A DNA stretch of 64,000 nucleotides from positions 62,001-126,000 of the forward strand of contig CAXXKK010000034.1 of NCBI GenBank assembly GCA_963676845.2, given 5' to 3'. The notes below the pieces were generated by a model. The model ran no database searches and had not been told where the DNA came from. It worked only from the letters and a program-made list of their open reading frames with translations. Numbering within the stretch: the stretch's first letter is position 1; the number at the start of each line of letters is the position of its first letter. Below, piece after piece: positions 34,373 through 43,808 of this stretch. Origin of the DNA: G963662675 sp963676845. Lineage in GTDB: Bacteria > Bacteroidota > Bacteroidia > Bacteroidales > Prolixibacteraceae. Position numbers and translations under genes: made by a program.

Positions 34373-36181
34373 TTATATTATTTTTTCATGATGAATAGTT
34401 TCAAAAGGTTTGTATGCTTTCCCTCCACCAGTAAAACCTGCATTTTTATAAAACTCGACAAATGTTAGGCGGGCAGGGTGGATAAAAGATCCCAGAGATG
34501 CAATTAAGATATTCAGTGTATGTCCGACGAGGAGAAACACTACAAAAAATATTGGACCTAAAATTTTGGAAGCGGAGAGAATTTCCATTCCAATTTCATT
34601 GATGACAAATCCAAGGATGGCACTGGAAAGCCCCAGCGCAAAAAGCCTGATGTAAGACAATAGGTCACCAAATACTCCGGTGACTGTTGTGTAGATGCTC
34701 CATATTCCTTGTCCAATTCTGCCTCCAATTCCTGCATCTGGATCACTAAAAAAGATGATAAAAAATCCACCAATTCCAAGGAGTACATATATGACTGTTT
34801 TACTGTAGCTTGCCATGCTTAGATTGATTAGTCCCATGTAAATAAGTCCACCAATCATGATGAAAAGCCACCCCAATGTATTTAGTGCGTATTTAAAACC
34901 GTGTTGACGTATTTGATTTGCAGCTTTGATACATTGCCCAAAAATGATTTGAGCACCCCCTACAATTAATGCAAGGTTGAACATGCCAGTTGGGGCGAGG
35001 AAATATTTTTTCATGCCATCCACCCAGCTTATTTCAGATTCTATTAAATTGACTCCAAATGCAGTGCCTGAAATAGAACCCATGATAAATGTAGCTACTC
35101 CAAACCATTGAATGAGTGATAAATAAGGTTTAAATAGTTGGGGGGCTTTCATCTTGTAAAGGCCTGCTCCAATTACAAAAAGTAACCCATATCCTGCATC
35201 GCCCAGGCAAAAGCCAAAAAACAGCATGAAAAATGGTGCGAAGAATATGGTCAAATCAAGCTCGGAGTAGGAGGGAAGTGAAAATAAATCTCCAATGGGT
35301 TCAAATAATTTGCTGAATTTATTGTTCTGTAATAGCACTGGGGCATGCTCTTTGGGCGTTGGTTTGCGTTCTATATGCAAAACACTACTTTCTTCCAGGT
35401 ATTGATCTATCTGCTCTTTTTTATTTCGGGGAACCCAGCCTTCCAAAATCATTACTTTTTCATCGAGTTCTTTTCTTGTTTGCTGAGAGGCTTCTTCAAA
35501 ACTAATGTCACTTTTAATTTTTCTACTTTCGTTTCTTAATAGTCTCAATGAAGATGAAGCGTACTCGTCAATTTGACGATTAATGTTTTCTATTTTTGTT
35601 TTTTGATTATCAATAGATCTTGTTATTTCTTCTAAAGAATGGTCAGGAAGTTTTATTTCGCTGGCTTCAATATTTGGTCTTAAATATCCGGGCTGAAGGA
35701 TGATGAAGTAAACCTGATTCTTTTCTTCCCGAATTAATTCGGTGAGGTAGTTTTCTTTTATCTGATCATAGTTCTTCTTGTTCGAAATATAGAATCTTAC
35801 CTGTAATCCTTTACTTCGGAGCTCCTGGATTACTTCTTTTGAGAAATTACCCCATGGCTCAAGTTGTTTATATTCCTTTGTTTGTTCTGTTAACTCCTGA
35901 ATAATAAGGTCATATAAATCTAACTTTTCATTTATGTCATCAACAATTTTGTTGGGATCACCAGAAATAATTAACTCGCCTTCTTCAATTTCCCTTTTCT
36001 CCAGAATATTGATTGTTTGATCCAGTTTTTTGCATTGCTCCAGTTTTTCACTTAATCCTTCCAACTTCACATTTTCATTTTTAATGATATGAAGTACTCC
36101 TAATTCCTGTAAGTCTTTCAGGAAAAGAGGAAAGTCTTGGTGAAATACCAGCAGGCTATATTTAAACATGGGAACAATCAT
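34373..36181 (-). CDS. ntpI: V-type ATP synthase subunit I
   Basis: The stator membrane subunit (a-subunit equivalent), 602 residues. The N-terminal half (about 1-290) is soluble and coiled-coil rich; the C-terminal half has about seven or eight transmembrane helices, including FFMLFFGFCLGDAGYGLLFV, the DLLSYIRLFALGLSSAILG helix with the conserved Arg needed for ion transfer (near residue 500), and a final HTLNILIASLGSFIHPARL helix. It overlaps ntpD by four bases. Confidence 0.95.
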   Translation of the reverse strand: MIVPMFKYSLLVFHQDFPLFLKDLQELGVLHIIKNENVKLEGLSEKLEQCKKLDQTINILEKREIEEGELIISGDPNKIVDDINEKLDLYDLIIQELTEQTKEYKQLEPWGNFSKEVIQELRSKGLQVRFYISNKKNYDQIKENYLTELIREEKNQVYFIILQPGYLRPNIEASEIKLPDHSLEEITRSIDNQKTKIENINRQIDEYASSSLRLLRNESRKIKSDISFEEASQQTRKELDEKVMILEGWVPRNKKEQIDQYLEESSVLHIERKPTPKEHAPVLLQNNKFSKLFEPIGDLFSLPSYSELDLTIFFAPFFMLFFGFCLGDAGYGLLFVIGAGLYKMKAPQLFKPYLSLIQWFGVATFIMGSISGTAFGVNLIESEISWVDGMKKYFLAPTGMFNLALIVGGAQIIFGQCIKAANQIRQHGFKYALNTLGWLFIMIGGLIYMGLINLSMASYSKTVIYVLLGIGGFFIIFFSDPDAGIGGRIGQGIWSIYTTVTGVFGDLLSYIRLFALGLSSAILGFVINEIGMEILSASKILGPIFFVVFLLVGHTLNILIASLGSFIHPARLTFVEFYKNAGFTGGGKAYKPFETIHHEKII

Positions 36182-36783
36182 AGCTCACTTTCGGCTTCTT
36201 GTGTTTGTCGTTTCTTAATTATTTTTTGTGCTGATTTTGAAAGGTTCTCTTCATCTTCCAAAAAGCGTTTAATTTTTCGTATTGCATTTTCATATTCCGG
36301 AATTTGAACTTTTTCATAGAGGTTTACTTTTTGGGTTGTCTTTCGTCTTGCCTGGTTTAAAAGCTCCATTTTTCGAAAAAAGAAATCACGTTCAATCGCA
36401 ACAGAAACCAATTCTTTAGTTCTCTTTATTCCTTCGGGAAACCACTGTGGCGATCCGAAAAGGCTAAAATCATCAAGCTTGAAAAAGATTTCATCTAAAA
36501 TCGGAGTCTTAACTCCTGCAACTGTTTTGGTTTGAGTCCTGACTTCGCCAATCGAAATGAGATCGGGAATAAATTCACCCCAAATGCCTGGTTTCCTGGA
36601 GTATCCTGCCATTTTCTGATTGAGCAGTTTATCCAGTTCGTTAAATCTTTTTTTCGACTTGGACACCTCCAGACGCAATGCCATTTCCTTATTTTTTAAG
36701 GTTGGAAGTGCCCGAAGCCGAAGGTTCAATTGCTTGTTTAACCCTTGCAGGGCAATTTTGTTATATTGAAATTTTATTGCCAA
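36178..36783 (-). CDS. ntpD: V-type ATP synthase subunit D
   Basis: Central rotor stalk subunit linking the catalytic head to the membrane ring. 201 residues, nearly all helical with long N- and C-terminal coiled-coil arms: FQYNKIALQGLNKQLNLR at the start and RRKTTQKVNLYEKVQIPEY with RKIKRFLEDEE near the end, the last being the typical C-terminal arm sequence. It overlaps ntpI by ATGA-type coupling and follows an inserted universal stress protein gene by 12 bases. Confidence 0.93.
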   Translation of the reverse strand: MAIKFQYNKIALQGLNKQLNLRLRALPTLKNKEMALRLEVSKSKKRFNELDKLLNQKMAGYSRKPGIWGEFIPDLISIGEVRTQTKTVAGVKTPILDEIFFKLDDFSLFGSPQWFPEGIKRTKELVSVAIERDFFFRKMELLNQARRKTTQKVNLYEKVQIPEYENAIRKIKRFLEDEENLSKSAQKIIKKRQTQEAESEL

Positions 36784-36795
36784 TTTTTATTTTTA

Positions 36796-37926
36796 CTATG
36801 ATCCTTTAACGGGGAAAACCAACATTGGAACTTTACTTGCTTTAATCATTTCCTTTACTACATCTGCATGGAAGATCCGGTAAATGAAATTGTGCTTTTG
36901 TGTTGACATTGCGATTAACCCAATATGTTTCTGATTGATAAATTCCTCAATTCCCAGAGACACATTACTGGATTCAATTAAATCCGCTGTAATATTTTGA
37001 TCCTTGTATTCGTCTTTTAAAAACTTATTTAATTCCTCAAGTTTCTCATTTGAGTCTAAAGGATACTCCGTTTCTATATGGATACAATGGATTCTTGTAT
37101 CAAATGGTTTCAATATTTCAAGCAGGGTATTCAGAGATGTATGATCATTGTCATGGAAGTTAGTCGCATACATTACTGTTAGTTTGTCAATATTACTATA
37201 GGATGCTGATTTTGGTAATATCATTACCGGATATTCTGAGTATTTAGTAATGTATTCCACCACCTTAGATAAGTAAGTTTTTTCTTCCGGCTTATCTTTA
37301 TGATGCATGAGTACAAAATCAGGTTTGTAACGATAGCTCAAACTCACTACTACATTTCCAAGACTTCCGGTGTGAATTGCAAAGTGAAATCGTGTTGCTT
37401 TCCTTTGTTCTTCCGGAATATGATGTTTGATTTCCTCACTGAATTCGAGTAACATTTTTTGAGCATTTTTAAATAGCTCGTCTCGCTCAATCTTTTCATG
37501 CGCTTGCCATGATGTTGTGTATTTTACTGTACCAGGCAAGTGTGGCTCAGGTAAAACATACAGAAATTTAATTTCTGCTTGAATTTTGGTTGCCAGTCCA
37601 AAAGCATATTTCACGGCCTCCATTGAATAATTGCTTAAGTCGACTGGAACTAAAATCTTTTTAAGATCCTTTAAGGTGTTTAACTCTTCAATGTTTTCAA
37701 GTCCTAATTCGGATTGAATTTTTAAAATAATCTTAACGGTTTTTTCCACATCTTTGGCTCTAACTTGCAGATTCCATCCATATGGAAGTTCGCCAGGTTC
37801 ACTTCTAAAACCTTCATCTGTAAGAACACATTCTATTCCTTCAGTTTCTAGTTTTTCTTTTACAAAGCGTGTAGGATACAACTTTGTAAATCTCATTACA
37901 TTTACAAGTATATTTTTCATAATCAT
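36796..37926 (-). CDS. universal stress protein inserted in the V-ATPase operon
   Basis: A 376-residue cytoplasmic protein. The N-terminal 80 residues look like a DUF2007-type small domain (FVKEKLETEGIECVLTDEG, WNLQVRAKDVEKTVKI), followed by two tandem Usp domains starting near LKKILVPVDLSNYSMEAVKYA (about 88) and LTVMYATNFHDNDHTSL (about 247). The second Usp half has the weak nucleotide-site pattern. The ATG overlaps the ntpB stop as ATGA, so it is translated with the ATPase genes. A regulatory or assembly role for the V-ATPase is inference from position. Confidence 0.85.
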   Translation of the reverse strand: MIMKNILVNVMRFTKLYPTRFVKEKLETEGIECVLTDEGFRSEPGELPYGWNLQVRAKDVEKTVKIILKIQSELGLENIEELNTLKDLKKILVPVDLSNYSMEAVKYAFGLATKIQAEIKFLYVLPEPHLPGTVKYTTSWQAHEKIERDELFKNAQKMLLEFSEEIKHHIPEEQRKATRFHFAIHTGSLGNVVVSLSYRYKPDFVLMHHKDKPEEKTYLSKVVEYITKYSEYPVMILPKSASYSNIDKLTVMYATNFHDNDHTSLNTLLEILKPFDTRIHCIHIETEYPLDSNEKLEELNKFLKDEYKDQNITADLIESSNVSLGIEEFINQKHIGLIAMSTQKHNFIYRIFHADVVKEMIKASKVPMLVFPVKGS

Positions 37927-39284
37927 GCTGTTTTTTGAATTTTAATTTCTTCACTTTCCCATTTTCCATATTTCTCTACCATTTCTGATTTTATACTCAA
38001 TTCAGATATCGAGAAATATTTCTTCAAGAGCTCCCATGCTGTGTCCAGCATCGTGTCGATAGATATATTAATGTCTATGGCCAACAATTGGGCCGAGTAA
38101 TCTTTCGCAAATTTTAAGGCACGTTCATCATAATCTGTTAGGTCAAAGCCATTTTCATGTTTGGTTTTTGCATTAGCCGCATCAGCGTATAACCGTACGG
38201 AGGCATTCATAATATGAGGATGATCTTCGCGTGTTTTTTTACCAATTACCAGCTGTTTCAAGCGTGATAAACTTCGGAATGGATCAATAATAACCTTGCC
38301 TATGTCAACATCTTTTCTTAAGAATAGCTGTCCTTCTGTGATGTATCCTGTGTTGTCAGGAATAGCATGAGTGATATCGCCACCAGATAAGGTGGTAACC
38401 GAAATGATGGTTATAGATCCTCCATCCGGAAACTGCACTGCCTTTTCATAAATCCGGGCGAGGTCACTATATAATGATCCTGGCATATTGTCTTTTGACG
38501 GAATTTGATCCATTCGGTTAGATACAATACTTAAAGCATCAGAATAAAGAGTCATGTCGGTTAGAAGTACCAGCACCTTTTGTTTCTTTTCAGTGGCAAA
38601 ATATTCCGCTGCCGTAAGAGCCATGTCTGGGACGAGAAGCCTTTCAACGGGAGGATTTTCGTTGGTGTTTACAAATGAAATGATCCGGTCCAGTTCGCCT
38701 GCATTTTCAAAAACCTGTTTGTAGTATAGATAATCGTCATTGGTTAATCCCATTCCTCCTAAGATGATTTTATCGGCTTTTGCCCGAAGGGCTACCATTG
38801 CCATTACCTGGTTGAAGGGTTGATCCGGGTCAGCAAAAAATGGAATTTTCTGACCGGTAACGATGGTGTTGTTCATGTCAATGCCGGCAATTCCGGTGGC
38901 AATAAGCTCTGAGGGTTGCTTTCTTCGTACCGGATTTACAGATGGACCTCCAATCTCTACCGTTTCACCATTTATGTTCTCTCCTCCATCGATTGGTTGT
39001 CCGTAAGCATTAAAAAATCGTCCACTCAGTTCATCACTAACAGCAAGAGTAGGTGCATGTCCGAGGAAAATTACTTCTGCATTTGTAGGTATTCCTTCTG
39101 TACCTGAGAAAACCTGTAAAGTGACCAGGTCTCCTTGTATTTTAATGACCTGTGCCAGTCTTCCATGCACGGTGGCCATTTCATCGTAACCCACATTTGT
39201 GGCATGCAATGAACAAGTCGCTTTTGTTATGTGCGAGAGTTTAATGTATATTTTTTGAAATGCAGTTGTTTCCATAACAGGCAC
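37923..39284 (-). CDS. ntpB: V-type ATP synthase subunit B
   Basis: Non-catalytic nucleotide-binding subunit of the A3B3 head. 453 residues, normal length. N-terminal beta-barrel, GRLAQVIKIQGDLVTLQVF, followed by GRFFNAYGQPID, the degenerate P-loop region TGQKIPFFADPDQPFNQVM (no GKT), and the conserved IIDPFRSLSRLKQLVIG near residue 340. Two possible starts, 39284 and 39275 (METTAFQ); the gene begins two bases after the ntpA stop. Confidence 0.95.
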   Translation of the reverse strand: MPVMETTAFQKIYIKLSHITKATCSLHATNVGYDEMATVHGRLAQVIKIQGDLVTLQVFSGTEGIPTNAEVIFLGHAPTLAVSDELSGRFFNAYGQPIDGGENINGETVEIGGPSVNPVRRKQPSELIATGIAGIDMNNTIVTGQKIPFFADPDQPFNQVMAMVALRAKADKIILGGMGLTNDDYLYYKQVFENAGELDRIISFVNTNENPPVERLLVPDMALTAAEYFATEKKQKVLVLLTDMTLYSDALSIVSNRMDQIPSKDNMPGSLYSDLARIYEKAVQFPDGGSITIISVTTLSGGDITHAIPDNTGYITEGQLFLRKDVDIGKVIIDPFRSLSRLKQLVIGKKTREDHPHIMNASVRLYADAANAKTKHENGFDLTDYDERALKFAKDYSAQLLAIDINISIDTMLDTAWELLKKYFSISELSIKSEMVEKYGKWESEEIKIQKTA

Positions 39285-39286
39285 TT

Positions 39287-41059
39287 TTATTTTGAATATT
39301 GAAGCAGGTTAACCCGCTCATCTATAATTTCTTTTAATTTGTTTTCCAGTTTCTCAAATTCCTTTGATTGAAATTCCGAGTAATTCATTTGTTTTAAGAC
39401 GTTTATCAGTCGTTTGAAATAGGGGTTTACTTCTTCAAATGTTTCAAAACGGAATTCTTTTTGACAAATGTCAAGTACTAGGCTCATCATATATTGTTGC
39501 CTTTTTATAGGCGTACTGGCATCAATTTTATCAAATGCATCTTGTTGAAGGATGACAAAGTCGATTACTTCCGATTTCCAGAATGACTGATGGTAATCAA
39601 CCGGAACGCCATCGTCTCCCAAAATGTTAATTTGTTCGTAGGCTTCACGCCCTCTTTGAAGCAGGTTTTTTGCCGTTAGAATATTATCAACCCAGTTGTC
39701 TGAAATATGCTTTTTCATGTATTCCTGTAGCTCTGGATATTCCAGATATTTTGAATAGCTTTCTAGTGCATCGATGGCTGGATATCTTTTCCGGTCTGCC
39801 CGGTCTTGCATTAGTGCATAGAAACAGCGAGCTGTTTTTTTTGTGGATTCGGTAACAGGTTCTTTCAGGTTACCACCTGCTGGTGATACCGTTCCGATAA
39901 ATGTTACCGACCCGGTTTGTCCATTGTTCAGGTAAACAAATCCGGCACGGGCATAAAAGTTAGATATAATCGCCTGCAAATCCATTGGGAAAGCATCAGG
40001 GCCGGGGAGCTCTTCCAATCGGTTCGACATTTCCCGAAGTGCCTGTGCCCAACGTGATGTTGAATCTGCCAGCAGAAGCACTTTTAGTCCCATAGAACGG
40101 TAATATTCTGCCAGAGTCATGGCAGTGTAAATTGATGCCTCCCGAGCAGCAACCGGCATGTTCGAAGTATTTGCAACAATGGTTGTTCGCTCCATTAATT
40201 TACGTCCGGTTCGTGGATCGTCAAGATGTGGAAACTCAGTGAAAAGCTCAACCACTTCATTGGCGCGTTCGCCACAGGCAGCAACGATAATCAGGTCGGC
40301 ATCCGCTTGTTTGGATAAGGCATGCTGGAGCACTGTTTTACCGGTCCCAAAAGCCCCGGGGATAAAACCAGTTCCACCTCTCACAATTGGGTTAAGACTA
40401 TCAATGACCCGAATGCCGGTTTCTAAAAATTCAAAAGGCCGTGGTTTTTCCCGGTAAGCCCTCACCGGCACTTTTACAGGCCAGTATTGGGTCATTGTTA
40501 CATCAATATCTTTGTTCTGATTGTCTGTTAGAACTGCAATTGTATCGTTGATGGTGTATTCTCCCTCATCAACAATGCTCTTTATTTTAAATGATCCGGT
40601 GAATTTAAATGGAACCATAATTTTGTGGGCGATCCAGTTTTCCTGAACTTCACCCAGCCAATCTCCAGCCTGTACAGAATCTCCGGTTTTTGCAATTGGT
40701 TTAAAAGGCCAAAGCTTTTCATCTTCGAGAGCAGGAGCGTAGTCTCCTTTTTTCAGGAAAACACCTTCCATTTTATCCAGATCGTGTTGAAGTCCATCGA
40801 AATTTTTGGAGAGGATTCCAGGTCCCAACGTGACTTCAAGCATATGGCCTGTGAATTCTACTTCTGTTCCTGGTTTTAAGCCTCGGGTACTTTCAAAAAC
40901 CTGAACATAAACAGAGTCTCGGCCAATTCGAATGACTTCAGCCATTAACCTGACCTCTTCAAGTTTGATATAGCAGATTTCATTTTGTGAAACCACGCCT
41001 TCAACCTTTACAATAACCAGGTTTGAAATAATGCCTGAAACTTTTCCTGTTGTGTTCAT
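39287..41059 (-). CDS. ntpA: V-type ATP synthase subunit A (catalytic)
   Basis: Catalytic subunit of the V1 head, 590 residues. The P-loop GAFGTGKT is at 235-242 (GPFGSGKT is more usual), with the catalytic GERANEV at 263-269 and the long non-homologous insertion region before the P-loop typical of V/A-type A subunits. Downstream Walker B and arginine-contact sequences DSTSRWAQALREMSNRLEE and YARAGFVYLN are present. Overlaps DUF2764 by four bases and abuts ntpB. Confidence 0.97.
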   Translation of the reverse strand: MNTTGKVSGIISNLVIVKVEGVVSQNEICYIKLEEVRLMAEVIRIGRDSVYVQVFESTRGLKPGTEVEFTGHMLEVTLGPGILSKNFDGLQHDLDKMEGVFLKKGDYAPALEDEKLWPFKPIAKTGDSVQAGDWLGEVQENWIAHKIMVPFKFTGSFKIKSIVDEGEYTINDTIAVLTDNQNKDIDVTMTQYWPVKVPVRAYREKPRPFEFLETGIRVIDSLNPIVRGGTGFIPGAFGTGKTVLQHALSKQADADLIIVAACGERANEVVELFTEFPHLDDPRTGRKLMERTTIVANTSNMPVAAREASIYTAMTLAEYYRSMGLKVLLLADSTSRWAQALREMSNRLEELPGPDAFPMDLQAIISNFYARAGFVYLNNGQTGSVTFIGTVSPAGGNLKEPVTESTKKTARCFYALMQDRADRKRYPAIDALESYSKYLEYPELQEYMKKHISDNWVDNILTAKNLLQRGREAYEQINILGDDGVPVDYHQSFWKSEVIDFVILQQDAFDKIDASTPIKRQQYMMSLVLDICQKEFRFETFEEVNPYFKRLINVLKQMNYSEFQSKEFEKLENKLKEIIDERVNLLQYSK

Positions 41060-41952
41060 TTCTTTTGATTTAAGCTGAATTCATCTGCAAAATAGTAGCT
41101 CATTTCTAGATCATAAACCAAACGTTCCCATAGTGCTTTCCCTGAGGTATGATCGAGTTTTCGCCAGCGATCCACCATTGCCAGTTTAATCGCAAAGCTT
41201 AGTATCTTTTCTATTGTGAAATAATAGAAGAATGTTATCTCGTCCAGATAACTCCATTTTATAAGATCTATCTTCATTTCCTTTTCGTTCATGTCCAAAG
41301 AAGAATTGGCTATTTGAAAAATTTGTTCGCGGTAAGGCAAATCTTCTTCTTCAAATAATTCTACTGAAGGAATTTCATTCAATAATGATTCATACAATCC
41401 TGTGTTATCAGGTATAAGTTGTTCCTCCAGATTGTAATTGTAATTGCGGCAATTAATTGCTGTTTGTATGTTTTTTATGTCTCTGTCGAAGTTGAACCAT
41501 TGTTTTATAAACTCATTATTCGATTTCAGAATAAAATCATAGTAGCTTTCCCATAATCTGTTTTCAGCTTTTAAATCTGAGTTTTCAAATTCATCAGCTT
41601 TAAAATCAAGAATGAATTGCTTGAGGTATGAGAAAATTGATGTTGGATTTTCTGTTTGTGCGGTTAAAAAATCCTGACTATAATTCCCCATCTTATCAAA
41701 CTTTTGAGGACGGTTGAGAAGAACGGACAACAGGTTTTTATTGTCGTATTGAAGGTAAATGAATTGCAAAAGTTTAAAGTCAGACTCTGTCAGTCTGCTG
41801 TTCATATTTTGCCTGAACTGCAAACTGTTTAAGCCTTTTTTCTCTCCATCCATACTGAGTTCTGGAAGACCGGCAACAATGTAATAATAGTCTTTTCTAT
41901 ACATAGCCGATTTGTTATTCATTAACCCTTTCGGTTTATATTCATTATTCAA
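41056..41952 (-). CDS. DUF2764 family V-ATPase-associated protein
   Basis: A 298-residue, mostly helical protein with the DUF2764 start YYYIVAGLPELSMD (about 22-35). In Chlamydiae, Spirochaetes and Bacteroidota this gene sits between the E and A subunit genes and is thought to take the place of subunit C in the central stalk; the shape and position here agree, and no separate subunit C, F or G gene is present. It overlaps ntpA by four bases. Confidence 0.85.
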   Translation of the reverse strand: MNNEYKPKGLMNNKSAMYRKDYYYIVAGLPELSMDGEKKGLNSLQFRQNMNSRLTESDFKLLQFIYLQYDNKNLLSVLLNRPQKFDKMGNYSQDFLTAQTENPTSIFSYLKQFILDFKADEFENSDLKAENRLWESYYDFILKSNNEFIKQWFNFDRDIKNIQTAINCRNYNYNLEEQLIPDNTGLYESLLNEIPSVELFEEEDLPYREQIFQIANSSLDMNEKEMKIDLIKWSYLDEITFFYYFTIEKILSFAIKLAMVDRWRKLDHTSGKALWERLVYDLEMSYYFADEFSLNQKK

Positions 41953-41980
41953 TAGCGAATGTTTTGTTCCTATTCATTAT

Positions 41981-42601
41981 TTATTCACCTTGATTAAAAA
42001 TTAATTTCCAGGTTTTGTCTTTTAAGTAATATTTGAAATAGTTTTCGAAATCGTTTTCAGTGAAACTTACAATGAAGTTTCCGTCCTTTGGCCCTATTTT
42101 AAAGCCGCTTGTTATTCCTGCATCAACATTAATTTCGATTCCCTTATCTAGTTCATTCATTAATTTACTTTCAAAAAAACCAGCTAATTTTTTCTCATCT
42201 TCCGGCGATAAAATGAGGTTAAGATTTGTTTCATCTTTGCCTTCCTTAACCCAGTTTTTGATAATTAGTAAAATCATTTCCCGGATAAAACCGGGACTCT
42301 CAAAAACATCATGAATAGTAGAACCAACCTGAATGGAGATTAACTCATCTGCAATGTGTTGTTTCAGGTTGTTAATCAGCTTTTGGGCTGCCAGTTCAAT
42401 TTCTCCTTGTGTCTTTTTATAAAGATCTTCTGCTTCATTTGCAGCCTGTTTTAGTATTGCTGATTTTTCTTGTTTGGCATTTTGTATAATTGTTTTAGCC
42501 TCCTCTTTTGCTTCTGCAATAATAGATTCAGCTTCCTCCTTTGCTTTTACAACTCCTTCATTGTAAATTTTTTCTGTTATTTCTTTTACTTTATCTGTCA
42601 T
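41981..42601 (-). CDS. ntpE: V-type ATP synthase subunit E
   Basis: Peripheral stator stalk subunit, 206 residues. A long N-terminal charged coiled coil (about 1-90, AKEEAESIIAEAKEEAKTII and similar) leads into the globular C-terminal domain that contacts subunits A and B (LISIQVGSTIHDVFESPGF and ENDFENYFKYYLKD at the end). First ATPase subunit in the operon. No subunit G/H is seen, so the second half of the stalk is either missing or encoded elsewhere. Confidence 0.88.
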   Translation of the reverse strand: MTDKVKEITEKIYNEGVVKAKEEAESIIAEAKEEAKTIIQNAKQEKSAILKQAANEAEDLYKKTQGEIELAAQKLINNLKQHIADELISIQVGSTIHDVFESPGFIREMILLIIKNWVKEGKDETNLNLILSPEDEKKLAGFFESKLMNELDKGIEINVDAGITSGFKIGPKDGNFIVSFTENDFENYFKYYLKDKTWKLIFNQGE

Positions 42602-42626
42602 TTCCGTAATGATTGGTTGTTGTGTA

Positions 42627-43502
42627 CTATCCTATTCTGATAGCTATGTCTTGTTGTTTTTGACTTACTGTAAATACCGGAACCGATGAGTTATGAATAA
42701 TCTCATGAGCAAATTTTCCGATACCTGATTTTCCAGCAGATGTTAGATGGTGTTTTCTTATGACTACCATATCTGGATTTTTGTCCTCTATATATTTCAG
42801 CACTGCTCGATTTTTTTCCTGATCATGAACCTTTAACATTTCAACATCACATTGAATGTCGCGTTCTTTTAACATTTCCCGAATTGAGTCAGCATTTCTG
42901 TATGCTAAACTTTGTTTTTCATCCATTTCAATGTTTAATGCTGAAATAATTTGAATTTTAGCTCCTGTGTGTTTGGCCAGGTTACTTGCCCACAATAACC
43001 TTTTTTGAGATCCTTCGGTAATGTCAATTGGGATTAAGATATTTTTGATCTGACTCGCTGTTGTATCCTTATTTATTGAAAGAACAGGACAATGTGCATG
43101 ACTAATGATTTGGTCAATTTCTTTTTGTCCAATAACAGATGGTGAGCCATCAGCTGAGTCTGAGCGTTTCAGTATGATAAAATGGAAATTATCATGATAT
43201 GTTTCTTTTATAAGAGTGGAAACAATATCTCCGGACATGACTTTTAGTATTACATTTTGAGGGATATTTCCCTTGAAAAAATCATGAGCGAAGTCTGTAA
43301 GTTTGGCCAATGCTTCTTCTTCGTTTTCACTAACTTTTCGTGCAAATAATTTTTGCCTGATGTACGAAACAGCTGGGAGTACATACAAAATGAAAACACG
43401 AAAACCGAGGGTTTCCTGCAGTATCATTGCTTGCTTTAATGCCATTTTCCCGGCATCATTTAGTGATGTGAGTACCAGTACATCATGTATCCTCTTTTTC
43501 AT
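42627..43502 (-). CDS. universal stress protein at the head of the V-ATPase operon
   Basis: A 291-residue protein with two Usp folds. The first (about 5-140) starts IHDVLVLTSLNDAGKMALKQA, the second (about 152-285) IKNILIPIDITEGSQKRLLWA, ending in the HEIIHNSSVPVFTVS strand; the G-x2-G-x9-G-type ATP loop of UspFG is only partly kept (KSGIGKFAHEIIHNSSVPV). It lies 25 bases upstream of ntpE in the same direction and is a paralogue of the Usp gene inserted after ntpB. The function is not known. Confidence 0.85.
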   Translation of the reverse strand: MKKRIHDVLVLTSLNDAGKMALKQAMILQETLGFRVFILYVLPAVSYIRQKLFARKVSENEEEALAKLTDFAHDFFKGNIPQNVILKVMSGDIVSTLIKETYHDNFHFIILKRSDSADGSPSVIGQKEIDQIISHAHCPVLSINKDTTASQIKNILIPIDITEGSQKRLLWASNLAKHTGAKIQIISALNIEMDEKQSLAYRNADSIREMLKERDIQCDVEMLKVHDQEKNRAVLKYIEDKNPDMVVIRKHHLTSAGKSGIGKFAHEIIHNSSVPVFTVSQKQQDIAIRIG

Positions 43503-43808
43503 AACTCTTTTATTCTATATGGTTTGAAATGTTAACCAATCATAAAAATGATGAAGATTATTAGGGTTCATCATCTAAAAAAGAATCAGTTGCTTGTTTG
43601 AGGATGGTGAGAGATGTCTACATCTTGTTCATTGATACCAGTTTAGTAGCAATCTTCACACTTAAGTATACGGGGGAATTATTAAAAAGGTATATGTTCC
43701 TGTTTAAATCGGATGCGAAAAAAGATGTTTATAAACAAAAAAGTCATTAAGTGAGGGCTACTTTTCCGTTTGTTTTTTATAAAAATATTATAAGCTGAAT
43801 TCGGAATA
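43503..43808. other. intergenic region between stress and V-ATPase operons
   Basis: No supported gene. No TAnnTTTG element or clear terminator was found for the V-ATPase transcript or the end of the stressosome operon, although both must lie near here. Confidence 0.4.
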
